Translations under genes and position numbers: made by a program
Assembly: GCF_002860865.1 (NCBI RefSeq)
Contig: NZ_PKIE01000002.1
Coordinates: 186,001 to 250,000, forward strand
Length of the DNA: 64,000 bases
Source of the DNA: Streptococcus mitis
GTDB taxonomy: Bacteria; Bacillota; Bacilli; Lactobacillales; Streptococcaceae
Reading direction: 5' to 3'
The notes under the pieces: model-generated
What the model saw: only the letters and a program-made list of their open reading frames with translations
What the model was told of the DNA's origin: nothing
Database searches by the model: none
Shown: positions 55,244 to 64,000 of the stretch, piece by piece
How the letters are laid out: each line of letters starts with the position of its first letter
How positions within the stretch are numbered: the first letter of the stretch is position 1

Positions 55244-55663
55244 TTAAAATTTTCTATCTAAATAATTTTGTAAAATCAGCTGAGCTGCTAACTTATCAAT
55301 GACTTTCTTGCGCTTATTGCGGCTAATATCTGCTTGTTCAATCAACATGCGCTCTGCGGCAACTGTTGTCAAGCGTTCATCTTGATAGTCTACTGGTAAA
55401 CCAAAAAGCTCTTCTAGCTTTGCTCCGTATGCTTGACTAGCTTCCACGCGCGGTCCGCTTGTATTGTTCATATTTTTAGGTAAGCCCACTACAAATCGTT
55501 CCACCTTGTAAGTGTCAACCAACTCCTTAACGCGATCAAAACCAAATTGGCCTTGCTCCTCATTGATTTGGATGATTTCAAGCCCTTGAGCTGTAAAACC
55601 GAGCGGATCGCTAATAGCCACCCCTACCGTTTTTGAACCGACGTCCAATCCCATAATTCTCAT
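55244..55663 (-). CDS. ruvX: Holliday junction resolvase-like protein RuvX / YqgF
   Basis: A 139-residue RNase-H-fold protein with [19 protein letters not shown] (catalytic Asp), VGLPKNMN and [13 protein letters not shown]. YqgF has been linked to 16S rRNA 5' maturation as well as recombination. It is encoded between ireB and the DUF1292 gene in one operon. Confidence 0.95.
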   Translation of the reverse strand: MRIMGLDVGSKTVGVAISDPLGFTAQGLEIIQINEEQGQFGFDRVKELVDTYKVERFVVGLPKNMNNTSGPRVEASQAYGAKLEELFGLPVDYQDERLTTVAAERMLIEQADISRNKRKKVIDKLAAQLILQNYLDRKF

Positions 55664-55666
55664 AGG

Positions 55667-55933
55667 TTATAGATCGACTCCTTGTCCTTTAAGGTAGTAG
55701 CGGACCAATTCCTCAACGATTTCATCACGCTCATACTTACGGATTTGATTTCGTGCATTATTATAACGAGGAACGTAGGCAGGGTCTCCACTCAATACGT
55801 AACCTACGATTTGGTTAATTGGGTTGTAGCCCTTATCGTTCAACGAAGCATAGACATCAGTCAAAGTTTCGCTAATTTCTTTTTTATTGGAATCGTCCAA
55901 TTTAAAACGTACTGTTTCTTCAGTAAATCCCAT
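55667..55933 (-). CDS. ireB: IreB family regulatory protein
   Basis: An 88-residue UPF0297 protein ([20 protein letters not shown]). Its E. faecalis homologue is phosphorylated by the Ser/Thr kinase IreK on N-terminal threonines; here Thr4 and Thr7 are candidates. It starts the three-gene operon, three bases ahead of ruvX. Confidence 0.93.
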
Positions 55934-56019
55934 TCTAACACCCTCTTTCCTTAGAATAGTACCATTATAGCATAATTCCTTACGTTCTACAATTCAGGCA
56001 GTCTATTTATTTGGATTTT

Positions 56020-56589
56020 CTATTGTTCTGTCGCACCATTTGCCAATCGGTCTGAAATATATTTGCTTGGTTCATTCTTCAAGAGATTTTCTAAACCAAT
56101 GTTCTTCAAATATTCCAACTGAGAAGCCTTCTTGACATCCAGAACTTGAAAATCAAAACTAGTCGTTGTTTGAAGTTCGGTTGCACTCAATAGTTTAGTT
56201 TCAAGCTTAAATCCTGCTAATTTACGAGCTTCTACGATGGATTCGTCTTTCTCTTCCGCCTCGAGAAGAGCTTTTTGGGTTTCTTCCACTCCATGTTGGT
56301 CAATATAAGTCTTCAACTCATCTGAGACTGGACGCTTTTGTTGAATGGTTAGGTTCAAAAAAGTCTTGTCTTTATAAGTAATGGTTTGGGTTTGCTGGCT
56401 ACCATCATCTGATTTCGGCAAAACCAAAGTCTTGGTTACAACTGTATTCTTCTCGGCATTTTCAATAACTGGCAATGCCGACTGAAGCGTATCCTTTTCT
56501 GTTTTTGTAGCCGGTCCAGTTTCTTTTTTCTGTCCGCAACCAACCAGGACAAAAAGGAAAGCTAGACTAACAAGAACAATTTTTTTCAT
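56020..56589 (-). CDS. DUF1307-like lipoprotein
   Basis: A 189-residue lipoprotein: signal peptide with lipobox LVGCGQ (Cys about 18), then a lysine-rich linker and an alpha/beta domain like the E. coli YehR / DUF1307 group (TITYKDKTFLNLTIQQKRPV). Function unknown. It is transcribed singly after the spx terminator. Confidence 0.82.
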   Translation of the reverse strand: MKKIVLVSLAFLFVLVGCGQKKETGPATKTEKDTLQSALPVIENAEKNTVVTKTLVLPKSDDGSQQTQTITYKDKTFLNLTIQQKRPVSDELKTYIDQHGVEETQKALLEAEEKDESIVEARKLAGFKLETKLLSATELQTTTSFDFQVLDVKKASQLEYLKNIGLENLLKNEPSKYISDRLANGATEQ

Positions 56590-56613
56590 TTCTCTCTTCT
56601 TTCTTTTTGAAAT

Positions 56614-56643
56614 TAAAATAAGACTGGGAGTTGCTCCCAGCCT
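56614..56643 (-). terminator. Terminator of spx
   Basis: On the minus strand CTGGGAGC and CTCCCAG form a strong stem followed by TCTTATTTT. Confidence 0.85.
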
Positions 56644-56649
56644 TGATGT

Positions 56650-57048
56650 TTATAGAGCTGCACGCAAACGTGCTTCTGCATTTTCTACATTACGGACAGA
56701 GCGTGGTAGGAAGGCACGAATATCGTCTTCCTTGTAGCCAACTTGCAGGCGTTTTTCATCCACAAGGATTGGGCTCTTTAAAATTCTCGGTGTTTCCATA
56801 ATCAGATTGAGGACTTCATTGACACTCAAATCTTCAATATCCACTCCAAGGGCTTTGGCATAGCGATTTTTAGACGAAACGATGCTGGCTATTCCGTTAT
56901 CTGTTTTTGTCAGAATATCCAGTAATTCTTCTCGCGTAATTCCTTCTTTACCAAGATTTTGTTCTTTATAACTTAACTGGTGGGCATTGAGCCAGGTTTT
57001 TGCTTTTTTACAGCTAGTACAACTTGAGACTGTATAAATTTTAATCAT
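56650..57048 (-). CDS. spx: Spx-family transcriptional regulator
   Basis: A 132-residue ArsC-like protein with a redox CxxC at Cys10-Cys13 (SSCTSCKKAK). It binds the RNA polymerase alpha C-terminal domain and controls thiol-stress and, in streptococci, competence-related genes. Streptococci usually have two Spx proteins; which one this is cannot be settled here. An extended -10 (TGGTATAAT near 57090-57095) lies upstream. Confidence 0.93.
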   Translation of the reverse strand: MIKIYTVSSCTSCKKAKTWLNAHQLSYKEQNLGKEGITREELLDILTKTDNGIASIVSSKNRYAKALGVDIEDLSVNEVLNLIMETPRILKSPILVDEKRLQVGYKEDDIRAFLPRSVRNVENAEARLRAAL

Positions 57049-57183
57049 GTACCTACCCCTTTCGCTACATGTTACTATCAGTTTAGTCTATTATACCATA
57101 AAAAACATCCGACTTGCGACCTATTTTTAAATTTTTTTAACTTTTTTCGTCATTTTCGTACTTTTTTCTTGACAAAATGAAAT

Positions 57184-59844
57184 TTACAGCCATTCTTGAT
57201 ATTTCTTGATATAGATTTTTTTCACAATTGTCACGCTAATCATATACAAAATAATGATGAAAAGTAAAAAGATGAAATAAATCGGTTTTAAAGGAGTTAG
57301 ATGAAGTAGGATTGCGAGTGGACTGTAGGGAAGGAAGGTCACAAAGGCTGCAGCCAATAAGGTTGTCACAAGGACTAGCCAAGCTGGACGACTTTGTAAA
57401 AAGGGAATTTTGGCTGAACGCAGCATATGGATAACCATGGTCTGTGACCACATGGACTCGATAAACCAACCTGTCTGAAACAAGACAATAAATTCTACGG
57501 CGGACTCTGCCCCATGAACATAAGCTTGACCTGTTGTCATGGGTACAATGATAAAATAAAGCAAAATAAAGGTCAAAATATCAAAGGCAGAAGAGATAGG
57601 TCCCATCCAAATCATGAAACGTGTGATGGACTTAGCTTCCCAGGTATGCGGATTTCTCAAAAAATCTTTATCCACCTTGTCAAAAGGCAAGGCAATACAA
57701 GACAAATCATAGACTAGATTTAGGATAATCAAATGGACTGGTGCCATTGGTAAAAATGGCAAAAAGATTCCAGAGACCAATAGGGATAAGATATTTCCAA
57801 AATTAGAACTCACTGTCATTTTGATATATTTGGTCATATTGGCATAGACCTTACGACCTTCAACAAGTCCTTTTTCAAGCACCATGAGATCCTTATCAAG
57901 TAGGATAACATCAGCCGTTTCTTTGGCAATATCTACTGCTGTATCAACAGAAATCCCCACATCTGCAACTTTCATAGAAGGAGCGTCATTGATTCCATCC
58001 CCCATATAGCCTACAGCATGACCATTAGCCTTAAATTGCAAAATAATCCTTGCTTTTTGGTCAGGAGAAAGTTTGGCGAAGACGGTTACCTCCTCTACGG
58101 CTTGGGCCAATTCTTGATCACTCATCTGATCAATTTCAGATCCTAACAGCATCTGATTGATATCCAAACCAACCTTTTCACAGACTGCTTGGGTAACTTT
58201 TTCGTTGTCTCCCGTCAAAATCTTTGTTTGAACCCCATGCTCTAACAGAGCCTTAATTGCTGGTGCAGCAGATGGTTTAGGAGGATCTAGGAAGGCTAAA
58301 TAACCAGTTAGAATCATATCCCCTTCATCATCAACTGTATAGGCATGACCTTCCTTCAAACCTGACTTATAGGCCACTCCTAAGACACGCAAACCTTGTT
58401 GATTTAGTTGTCTGACTTCTGTTAAAATTTCTTCTCTAATAACATCTGTCAAGGGAGTAGTCACTCCTTGGTATTCCGCATAACTGGAAATCGTCAACAT
58501 TTCCTCTAGGGCACCCTTGGTTACCAAACTAACAACTTCGTGTTCATCCTTAACGATAACACTCATCCGTCTACGTTCAAAATCAAAGGGAAGCTCATCT
58601 ATTTTTTGAAAAGTTTGAGCCAGATTTTGTAAGAGGGTGTGTTCTTTGGCTTCCTTTTCAGTCCGTTTGATGATGGCTCTGTCCATCAAATTTTTCAAGC
58701 CCGTTTGAAAATAAGAATTGAGATAAGCTCGTCTCAAGACGGTCAAATCCAAGCGTCCGTGGATGTCCAAGGGATATTCAAGGACAATTTCGTCTTGGGT
58801 TAGAGTTCCTGTCTTATCTGTACACAAAATATCAATCGCCCCTAAGTCCTGTATGGCATTGAGTTTCTTGATAACTACTTTTTCCTTGGCCATAATGATG
58901 GAGCCCTTTGCTAGACTGGCCGTGATAATCATAGGAAGCATCTCAGGTGTCAATCCAACACCAACACTCAAAGCAAATACGCCAGCTTCTAACCAATCTC
59001 CATCTGTTAAACCATTGGACAAGAAAACGATGGGCACCATGACCAGCATCAAACGAATCAAGAGCCACGAAATACTATTCATCTCCCGCTCAAACGAAGT
59101 AGGCTCGTCATAGGTGTTCAAAGTCTGCTCAATGGCCCCCATCATGGTATCATCACCAACTGCTAAAACCACGGCCTTGGCACTACCAGACAAGACATTG
59201 GTTCCCATAAAGGCGAGCGCTTCTGCTTCTAGCAGACTATCAGATTGTTGAACTGTTGCCTTGGTCAAGGCCAATTTTTCAACCGATTCACTTTCACCTG
59301 TCAAGCCCGACTGTTGTACAAAGAAATCGCGCGACTCAAATAAAAGAAGATCTGCTGGAATCATGTCTCCAGCGCTTAATTTAACCACGTCACCCACTAC
59401 CAAATCATCGATAGGTACTTCTTGAATTTCTCCTTGACGAATGACAGTCGCTGTGTTGACAATCATTTTTGATAGATTGGTCGCAGCCTTATCACTACGT
59501 AGTTCTTGGACAAAGCGTATGCCACCAGAAATGAGGACTAGGACAACGATGATTATAGAAGTCGTCGGATCCTCTTGACCTGGTTTTGCCAACCAGACAT
59601 TGGTCACCAAGGAAATCACGGCGATGACCAGTAAGATGATCGTAAAAGGATTGATAATGGATTCGTAAATTTTTTTGAGGATACTGTCTTCTTGACCCTT
59701 TGTGATGGTATTTTCACCATATAGGTCACGATTTTTCTCCACCTGCTCCTCAGTCAAGCCTGTTAGACTTGTCTTATAAAAAGATAGAGTTTCGTTTAAA
59801 GATGTATGAATAGCTGTTGCTAATCTTTCTTTTGTTGTTTTCAT
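57184..59844 (-). CDS. mgtA: Mg2+-type P-type ATPase (MgtA family, P3B)
   Basis: An 886-residue P-type cation pump. It has the TGES actuator motif (LTGESESVEK), phosphorylation site CTDKTGTLT (Asp about 343), TGDNEKVT and GDGINDAPSMK. About ten membrane helices are evident. It is P3B-like and would import Mg2+. It lies behind an M-box riboswitch, which supports Mg2+ over Ca2+. The start has SD TAGGAG six bases upstream. No clear terminator was found after the gene. Confidence 0.9.
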   Translation of the reverse strand: MKTTKERLATAIHTSLNETLSFYKTSLTGLTEEQVEKNRDLYGENTITKGQEDSILKKIYESIINPFTIILLVIAVISLVTNVWLAKPGQEDPTTSIIIVVLVLISGGIRFVQELRSDKAATNLSKMIVNTATVIRQGEIQEVPIDDLVVGDVVKLSAGDMIPADLLLFESRDFFVQQSGLTGESESVEKLALTKATVQQSDSLLEAEALAFMGTNVLSGSAKAVVLAVGDDTMMGAIEQTLNTYDEPTSFEREMNSISWLLIRLMLVMVPIVFLSNGLTDGDWLEAGVFALSVGVGLTPEMLPMIITASLAKGSIIMAKEKVVIKKLNAIQDLGAIDILCTDKTGTLTQDEIVLEYPLDIHGRLDLTVLRRAYLNSYFQTGLKNLMDRAIIKRTEKEAKEHTLLQNLAQTFQKIDELPFDFERRRMSVIVKDEHEVVSLVTKGALEEMLTISSYAEYQGVTTPLTDVIREEILTEVRQLNQQGLRVLGVAYKSGLKEGHAYTVDDEGDMILTGYLAFLDPPKPSAAPAIKALLEHGVQTKILTGDNEKVTQAVCEKVGLDINQMLLGSEIDQMSDQELAQAVEEVTVFAKLSPDQKARIILQFKANGHAVGYMGDGINDAPSMKVADVGISVDTAVDIAKETADVILLDKDLMVLEKGLVEGRKVYANMTKYIKMTVSSNFGNILSLLVSGIFLPFLPMAPVHLIILNLVYDLSCIALPFDKVDKDFLRNPHTWEAKSITRFMIWMGPISSAFDILTFILLYFIIVPMTTGQAYVHGAESAVEFIVLFQTGWFIESMWSQTMVIHMLRSAKIPFLQSRPAWLVLVTTLLAAAFVTFLPYSPLAILLHLTPLKPIYFIFLLFIIILYMISVTIVKKIYIKKYQEWL

Positions 59845-59858
59845 TGGTTTCTCCTATC

Positions 59859-59940
59859 TGTATGAATGATGTGTTTCATACACAGAGACCAATCACTTTA
59901 TAAGGGCAGAACGACACAAATCAGCGATTGGCTGTGTATG
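59859..59940 (-). promoter_or_regulatory. Mutually exclusive hairpins between leader ORF and mgtA
   Basis: On the minus strand CATACACAGCCAATC (59926-59940, within the leader ORF) pairs with GATTGG-TCT-CTGTGTATG (59877-59894): 15 bp and a 3-base bulge. A second helix, TGTATGA (59876-59882) with TCATACA (59859-59865), uses part of the same strand and lies next to the mgtA SD. Only one can form. Ribosomes on the leader ORF would block the first. Confidence 0.7.
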
Positions 59941-59969
59941 TGCGGTTCCGGATGGTCGTCAATTTGCAT
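59898..59969 (-). CDS. Leader peptide ORF upstream of mgtA, acidic/proline-rich
   Basis: A 23-codon ORF, MQIDDHPEPHIHSQS at its start, with SD AAAGGAG seven bases upstream. It is between the M-box terminator and mgtA. Consecutive acidic and proline residues near the N-terminus recall MgtL of enterobacteria (EPDPTP), where low Mg2+ makes ribosomes fall off at such residues and raises mgtA expression. The sequences are not homologous and the link is inference. Confidence 0.6.
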   Translation of the reverse strand: MQIDDHPEPHIHSQSLICVVLPL

Positions 59970-60000
59970 CGTCTGTCTCCTTTCTTTGTTTTAAACAGTA

Positions 60001-60028
60001 GAAAATCCCACCATAAAATGGCAGGATT
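60001..60028 (-). terminator. M-box-controlled terminator
   Basis: On the minus strand AATCCTGCCA and TGGTGGGATT pair over 10 bp with two G-U, followed by TTTTC. It lies directly after the M-box. Confidence 0.82.
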
Positions 60029-60049
60029 AAAAAACTAATTATCTGTTTT

Positions 60050-60190
60050 TCGTTCAAGCTTTAACTCCATAGGGCAATGAAATGAGCTTAGTCTTGGCCT
60101 TCGCGACCAGGACTGTTGACCAACGAGTAGTGTCTCCACTGCTTTGCGGTAGTCATCCGTATCCCTATGGTAGCCTCACCTACCGTTTTC
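60050..60190 (-). promoter_or_regulatory. M-box (ykoK) magnesium riboswitch
   Basis: The leader has GGTAGGTGAGGCTACC, GGGATACGGATGACTACCGC, GGTCAACAG, and the 3' end CCCTATGGAGTTAAAGC. These match the conserved blocks and order of the M-box, and CATAGGG and CCCTATG close the core helix. It senses Mg2+ and should cause termination when Mg2+ is plentiful. The transcript begins near 60191 from a consensus promoter. Confidence 0.85.
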
Positions 60191-60197
60191 GTCTTTC

Positions 60198-60226
60198 AGT
60201 ATAAACCTTTAAAATTTAAAAGTCAA
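60198..60226 (-). promoter_or_regulatory. mgtA promoter
   Basis: On the minus strand TTGACT (60221-60226) and TATACT (60198-60203) are 17 bases apart, just upstream of the M-box. Confidence 0.82.
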
Positions 60227-60246
60227 TTATTTGAGTTGTTTAACTC

Positions 60247-61308
60247 TTAAATAACTATCAACTCTTTTGGAGCTAGGGTCAATAATTCACAACCTGTCTC
60301 TGTAATCAGAATATCATCCTCGATACGAACGCCGTATTTGCCTTCGATATAGATACCTGGCTCATCTGTCAATGCCATACCTGCCTTAATAGTTTCTGTA
60401 GAAGTCTGGCTAAAGTATGGTTCCTCATGGATATCCAGACCAATGCCGTGGCCAATACCGTGGGTAAAGTAGTCGCCATAGCCTGCCTCGATGATAATAT
60501 CACGAGGGATTTTGTCAAAGTCACGGAAACCTAATCCTGCCTTAGCCTGGTCAATCAAGGCTTGGTTGGCTTTCAAAACCGTATTGTAAATTTCTGCCTG
60601 CTCGTCGCTAACATGCCCTAGATAGATAGTCCGTGTCATATCACTGACATAGTGGTCATAAAGGCAACCGAAGTCCATTGTAATGGCTTCTCCTAGCTCC
60701 ACTGGTTTGTGCATAGGATGGGCATGAGGTTTGGAAGAGTTGATGCCACTTGCTAAAATAGTATCAAATGATAGGCCTGAAGCTCCCAACTCACGCATAC
60801 GGAAGTCAAGGAAGTTGGCAATCTCAATTTCAGTCTTTCCTGGCTTAATAAAGTCAAGCGCGTCGCGGAAAGCTTGGTCTGAGATTGAACAAGCCTTGCG
60901 AATAGCTGCAATCTCCACTTCATCCTTAATCATTCGAAGACCTTCGACAAACTGAGTTTGTGGAAGCAAATCAATTCCCTCAAAGGTTGCCTGCATACGG
61001 TGATAATAAGACACTGAAATCTCATCTTCAAAACCGATTCGAGACAAGCCCATGTCCTTGACAATTCCTGCAATGACAGCCAATTCATCACGGTCAGCCA
61101 CAATCTCAAAACCACTGGTTTCTTGCTTGGCTGCAATGATATAGCGAGAGTCTGTCACCAAGACCTGACGGTCACGGCTGATAAAGACTGTTCCGTTTGA
61201 GCCCCAAAAACCAGTCAAATAATAGACGTTTTTAAGGTTATTGATGATGATGCCATCTAGTTCTTTTTCTTGCATTTTATCTAGAAATGCTTGTACGCGT
61301 TTATTCAT
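60247..61308 (-). CDS. pepP: Xaa-Pro peptidase (M24B; PepP/PepQ family)
   Basis: A 353-residue metallopeptidase of the creatinase fold. The metal ligands lie in [19 protein letters not shown] (two Asp), [16 protein letters not shown] (His) and [11 protein letters not shown] / [11 protein letters not shown] (two Glu). It releases the N-terminal residue before proline or splits Xaa-Pro dipeptides; these cannot be separated by sequence. Its ATG overlaps the end of uvrA by eight bases. Confidence 0.9.
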   Translation of the reverse strand: MNKRVQAFLDKMQEKELDGIIINNLKNVYYLTGFWGSNGTVFISRDRQVLVTDSRYIIAAKQETSGFEIVADRDELAVIAGIVKDMGLSRIGFEDEISVSYYHRMQATFEGIDLLPQTQFVEGLRMIKDEVEIAAIRKACSISDQAFRDALDFIKPGKTEIEIANFLDFRMRELGASGLSFDTILASGINSSKPHAHPMHKPVELGEAITMDFGCLYDHYVSDMTRTIYLGHVSDEQAEIYNTVLKANQALIDQAKAGLGFRDFDKIPRDIIIEAGYGDYFTHGIGHGIGLDIHEEPYFSQTSTETIKAGMALTDEPGIYIEGKYGVRIEDDILITETGCELLTLAPKELIVI

Positions 61309-64000
61309 GATGTAATTTTCCTTTCAAATAATGTCCTGTGTAGCTGGCTTGGTTAGCAGCTACTTCTTCTGGAGTTCCTGTTGCGATGATGGTTCCACCA
61401 CCGACACCGCCCTCAGGTCCCAAGTCAATAATATGGTCTGCCGTCTTGATAACATCCAGATTGTGCTCAATGACAAGAACTGTATTGCCATCATCGACAA
61501 AGCGAGCTAAAACCTTAAGCAAGCGAGCGATATCCTCGGTATGAAGCCCTGTCGTCGGCTCGTCCAGAATGTAGAAAGATTTTCCTGTCGATCGTTTGTG
61601 GAGTTCACTAGCCAGCTTCATACGCTGGGCTTCTCCCCCAGAAAGGGTGGTAGCAGGTTGCCCTAGCGTTACATAGCCTAGCCCCACATCCTTGATGGTC
61701 TGAAGTTTGCGTTGAATTTTCGGAATGTGTTGGAAGAATTCCACCGCATCGTTGACAGTCATATCCAAGACCTGCGAGATATTTTTTTCCTTGTAATGGA
61801 CTTCTAGGGTTTCACTGTTGTAACGGGTCCCGTGGCAAACTTCACAAGCCACATAAACATCTGGCAAGAAGTGCATCTCAATCTTGATAATCCCGTCACC
61901 TGAGCAGGCTTCACAGCGACCTCCCTTAACATTGAAACTAAAACGTCCCTTTTTGTAACCACGAATCTTAGCCTCATTTGTCTGGGCAAAAAGGTCACGT
62001 ATATCGTCAAAAACTCCTGTATAGGTAGCTGGGTTGGACCTAGGCGTTCGTCCGATAGGACTTTGGTCAATGTCAATCAAGCGGTCTACATGCTCAATCC
62101 CCGTAATCGTTTTAAACTTACCAGGTTTGTCTGAATTACGGTTGAGCTTCTGAGCAATAGCTTTTTTGAGGATGCTGTTGATTAGGGTCGATTTTCCTGA
62201 ACCTGACACCCCTGTCACTGCGATGAATTTTCCTAGTGGAAAGCGAGCCGTGACATTTTGCAAGTTGTTCTCACGCGCTCCTGTCACTTCTATAAAACGA
62301 CCATTACCGACACGACGCTCTTCTGGTACTGGAATGGCACGTTTGCCTGACAAGTACTGACCTGTGATAGATTTACTGTTGCAAGCTACCTGCTTGGGTG
62401 TCCCTGCAGCGACGATTTCCCCACCAAATACTCCCGCACCAGGACCAACGTCAATCAGATAATCCGCCTCACGCATGGTATCTTCGTCGTGTTCCACCAC
62501 GATAAGAGTATTACCCAAATCACGCATCTTTTTGAGACTGGCAATCAAACGGTCATTGTCCCTCTGGTGGAGACCGATTGACGGCTCATCCAGGATATAA
62601 AGGACACCTGATAGGTTAGAACCAATCTGAGTTGCCAAGCGAATACGCTGACTTTCCCCACCTGAAAGGGTTCCTGCTGAACGCGACAGGGTCAGATAAT
62701 TAAGACCAACGTTATTAAGGAAGGTCAAGCGATCCTTGATTTCCTTGAGAATTGGCCGAGCAATGATGGCTTCATTTTCAGATAGAGTCAACTGGCTTAC
62801 CAAGTCCAAGTGGTCTGCGATAGACAGGTCTGAGATTTCTCCGATATGTGGCCCTTGCTCACCACCCACACGGACAGACAAGGCCTGGTCATTGAGACGA
62901 TAGCCGTGACAAGTTCCGCAGGTCAGCTCATTCATGTAGAGGCGCATCTGAGTGCGCGTGTAATCGCTGTTTGTCTCGTGATAGCGACGCTTGATATTAT
63001 TGACAATTCCCTCAAAAGGAATATCGATATCGCGCACGCCACCAAATTCATTCTCATAGTGGAAATGGAATTCCTTGCCATCTGAGCCGTAGAGAATCAA
63101 GTTCTTATCCTCTTCTGGCAAGTCCTCAAAAGGCTTATCCATATCCACTCCAAAAGCTGTCATAGCCTGCTCTAGCATGTTTGGATAGTAGTTGGATGAG
63201 ATAGGATTCCAAGGAGCCAAGGCTCCCTCGCGTAGCGTTTTGCTGGCATCTGGTACTACCAAATCAGTATCCACCTCCAGCTTGATGCCCAAGCCATCAC
63301 ACTCACTACAAGAACCAAAAGGAGCATTGAAGGAGAAGAGACGCGGCTCTAACTCTGGAACAGTAAAGCCACAAACTGGACAGGCATAATGCTCAGAGAA
63401 CAACAACTCAGAGTCGTCCATGGTGTCGATAATGACATAACCTTCTGCAATACGAAGGGCAGCCTCAATGGAATCAAAGAGACGACTACGGATACCCTCC
63501 TTGATAACAATACGGTCAACCACGACATCAATATTGTGTTGCTTGCTCTTAGACAACTCTGGCACTTCGGTCACATCATAGACTTCCCCATCCACACGGA
63601 CACGAACATACCCATCTTTCTGAACCTTCTCGATAACACTCTTATGTTGGCCTTTTTTCTTTCGGATGACAGGGGCCAAGATCTGCAAGCGCTGGCGTTC
63701 AGGCAATTCCAAAACCTTATCCACGATTTGCTCCACAGAAGAAGCCTTGATAGCCCCGTGTCCGTTGATACAGTAAGGCGTCCCCACACGCGCGTAGAGG
63801 AGACGCAGATAGTCATTGATTTCAGTCGTGGTTCCCACCGTCGAGCGAGGGTTTTTGCTAGTCGTTTTCTGGTCGATGGAAATAGCTGGGCTGAGGCCAT
63901 CAATGGCATCCACATCAGGCTTCTCCATATTTCCCAAGAATTGACGAGCATAGGCTGACAAACTCTCTACATAGCGACGTTGCCCCTCCGCATAGAGGGT
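61301..64000 (-). CDS. uvrA: Excinuclease ABC subunit A (5' end cut by window edge)
   Basis: About 900 of roughly 940 residues are visible. The first visible residues [20 protein letters not shown] belong just after the first Walker A, which is outside the window. Zinc-finger Cys pairs (CPVCG...CSECDGLG and CEACSGDG...CEVCHG), the two signature motifs [12 protein letters not shown] and [12 protein letters not shown], and the second Walker [12 protein letters not shown] are present. UvrA dimers recognise bulky DNA lesions. The C-terminus GKLHHE overlaps pepP. Confidence 0.97.
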   Translation of the reverse strand, partial: TLYAEGQRRYVESLSAYARQFLGNMEKPDVDAIDGLSPAISIDQKTTSKNPRSTVGTTTEINDYLRLLYARVGTPYCINGHGAIKASSVEQIVDKVLELPERQRLQILAPVIRKKKGQHKSVIEKVQKDGYVRVRVDGEVYDVTEVPELSKSKQHNIDVVVDRIVIKEGIRSRLFDSIEAALRIAEGYVIIDTMDDSELLFSEHYACPVCGFTVPELEPRLFSFNAPFGSCSECDGLGIKLEVDTDLVVPDASKTLREGALAPWNPISSNYYPNMLEQAMTAFGVDMDKPFEDLPEEDKNLILYGSDGKEFHFHYENEFGGVRDIDIPFEGIVNNIKRRYHETNSDYTRTQMRLYMNELTCGTCHGYRLNDQALSVRVGGEQGPHIGEISDLSIADHLDLVSQLTLSENEAIIARPILKEIKDRLTFLNNVGLNYLTLSRSAGTLSGGESQRIRLATQIGSNLSGVLYILDEPSIGLHQRDNDRLIASLKKMRDLGNTLIVVEHDEDTMREADYLIDVGPGAGVFGGEIVAAGTPKQVACNSKSITGQYLSGKRAIPVPEERRVGNGRFIEVTGARENNLQNVTARFPLGKFIAVTGVSGSGKSTLINSILKKAIAQKLNRNSDKPGKFKTITGIEHVDRLIDIDQSPIGRTPRSNPATYTGVFDDIRDLFAQTNEAKIRGYKKGRFSFNVKGGRCEACSGDGIIKIEMHFLPDVYVACEVCHGTRYNSETLEVHYKEKNISQVLDMTVNDAVEFFQHIPKIQRKLQTIKDVGLGYVTLGQPATTLSGGEAQRMKLASELHKRSTGKSFYILDEPTTGLHTEDIARLLKVLARFVDDGNTVLVIEHNLDVIKTADHIIDLGPEGGVGGGTIIATGTPEEVAANQASYTGHYLKGKLHHE

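Noticed and set aside
60050-60190. yybP-ykoY manganese riboswitch upstream of the P-type ATPase
   Set aside because: The conserved blocks and their order match the M-box instead; none of the yybP-ykoY core was seen.

Overview
The window looks like chromosome from a Mitis-group Streptococcus (S. pneumoniae / S. mitis / S. oralis relatives). The evidence is the low G+C, the pneumococcus-like blocks of genes (nrdD-nrdG, the S10-spc-alpha ribosomal cluster, ruvB-uppS-cdsA-eep-proS), a YSIRK/LPXTG pullulanase, RUP repeats, CiaR-controlled small RNAs and a ComX box. Almost every gene is on the minus strand. Both ends cut genes: rpoB on the left and uvrA on the right.

Layout. 1-2.8 kb: the 5' part of rpoB, with its promoter and a terminator-like leader hairpin. 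2.8-6.6 kb: a plus-strand cell-wall-anchored pullulanase with a cre site. 6.7-18 kb: a flavin oxidoreductase, glmS with NagR-type operators, a 6-phospho-beta-glucosidase, then the uppS-cdsA-eep-proS envelope operon, a RUP, a csRNA, a nucleotidyltransferase and ruvB. 18-23.9 kb: an accessory island with three small Fst/par-type type I toxin-antitoxin loci, a PlcR-like TPR regulator diverging from a small peptide ORF and a three-gene lantibiotic-type ABC transporter, gene remnants, and two adjacent csRNAs. 23.9-30.5 kb: two acetyltransferases, leuS, a phosphoglycerate-mutase-family protein, a fourth csRNA, a DUF711/PFL protein and an ACT protein. 30.7-45.5 kb: the S10-spc-alpha cluster rpsJ to rplQ, including secY, adk, infA and rpoA, interrupted by copies of a small palindromic repeat. 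45.7-56.6 kb: anaerobic ribonucleotide reductase genes, a competence-type operon, cardiolipin synthase, folC, the ireB-ruvX-DUF1292 operon and two lipoproteins. 56.6-64 kb: spx, an MgtA-type P-ATPase behind an M-box riboswitch, an Xaa-Pro peptidase and uvrA.

The most interesting features are: (1) three paralogous Fst-family loci whose toxin-start and antitoxin repeats differ from locus to locus but match within each locus, like private recognition barcodes; (2) an mgtA leader with an M-box, a terminator, an acidic/proline-rich 23-codon leader ORF and two mutually exclusive hairpins; (3) a PlcR-like regulator / small basic peptide / ABC exporter cassette with a palindromic operator on the -10 box, whose peptide gene may be a frameshifted longer gene; and (4) four CiaR-box small RNAs whose terminator sequence recurs beside the toxin promoters. 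Family assignments rest on motifs and remembered families; no database search was run.
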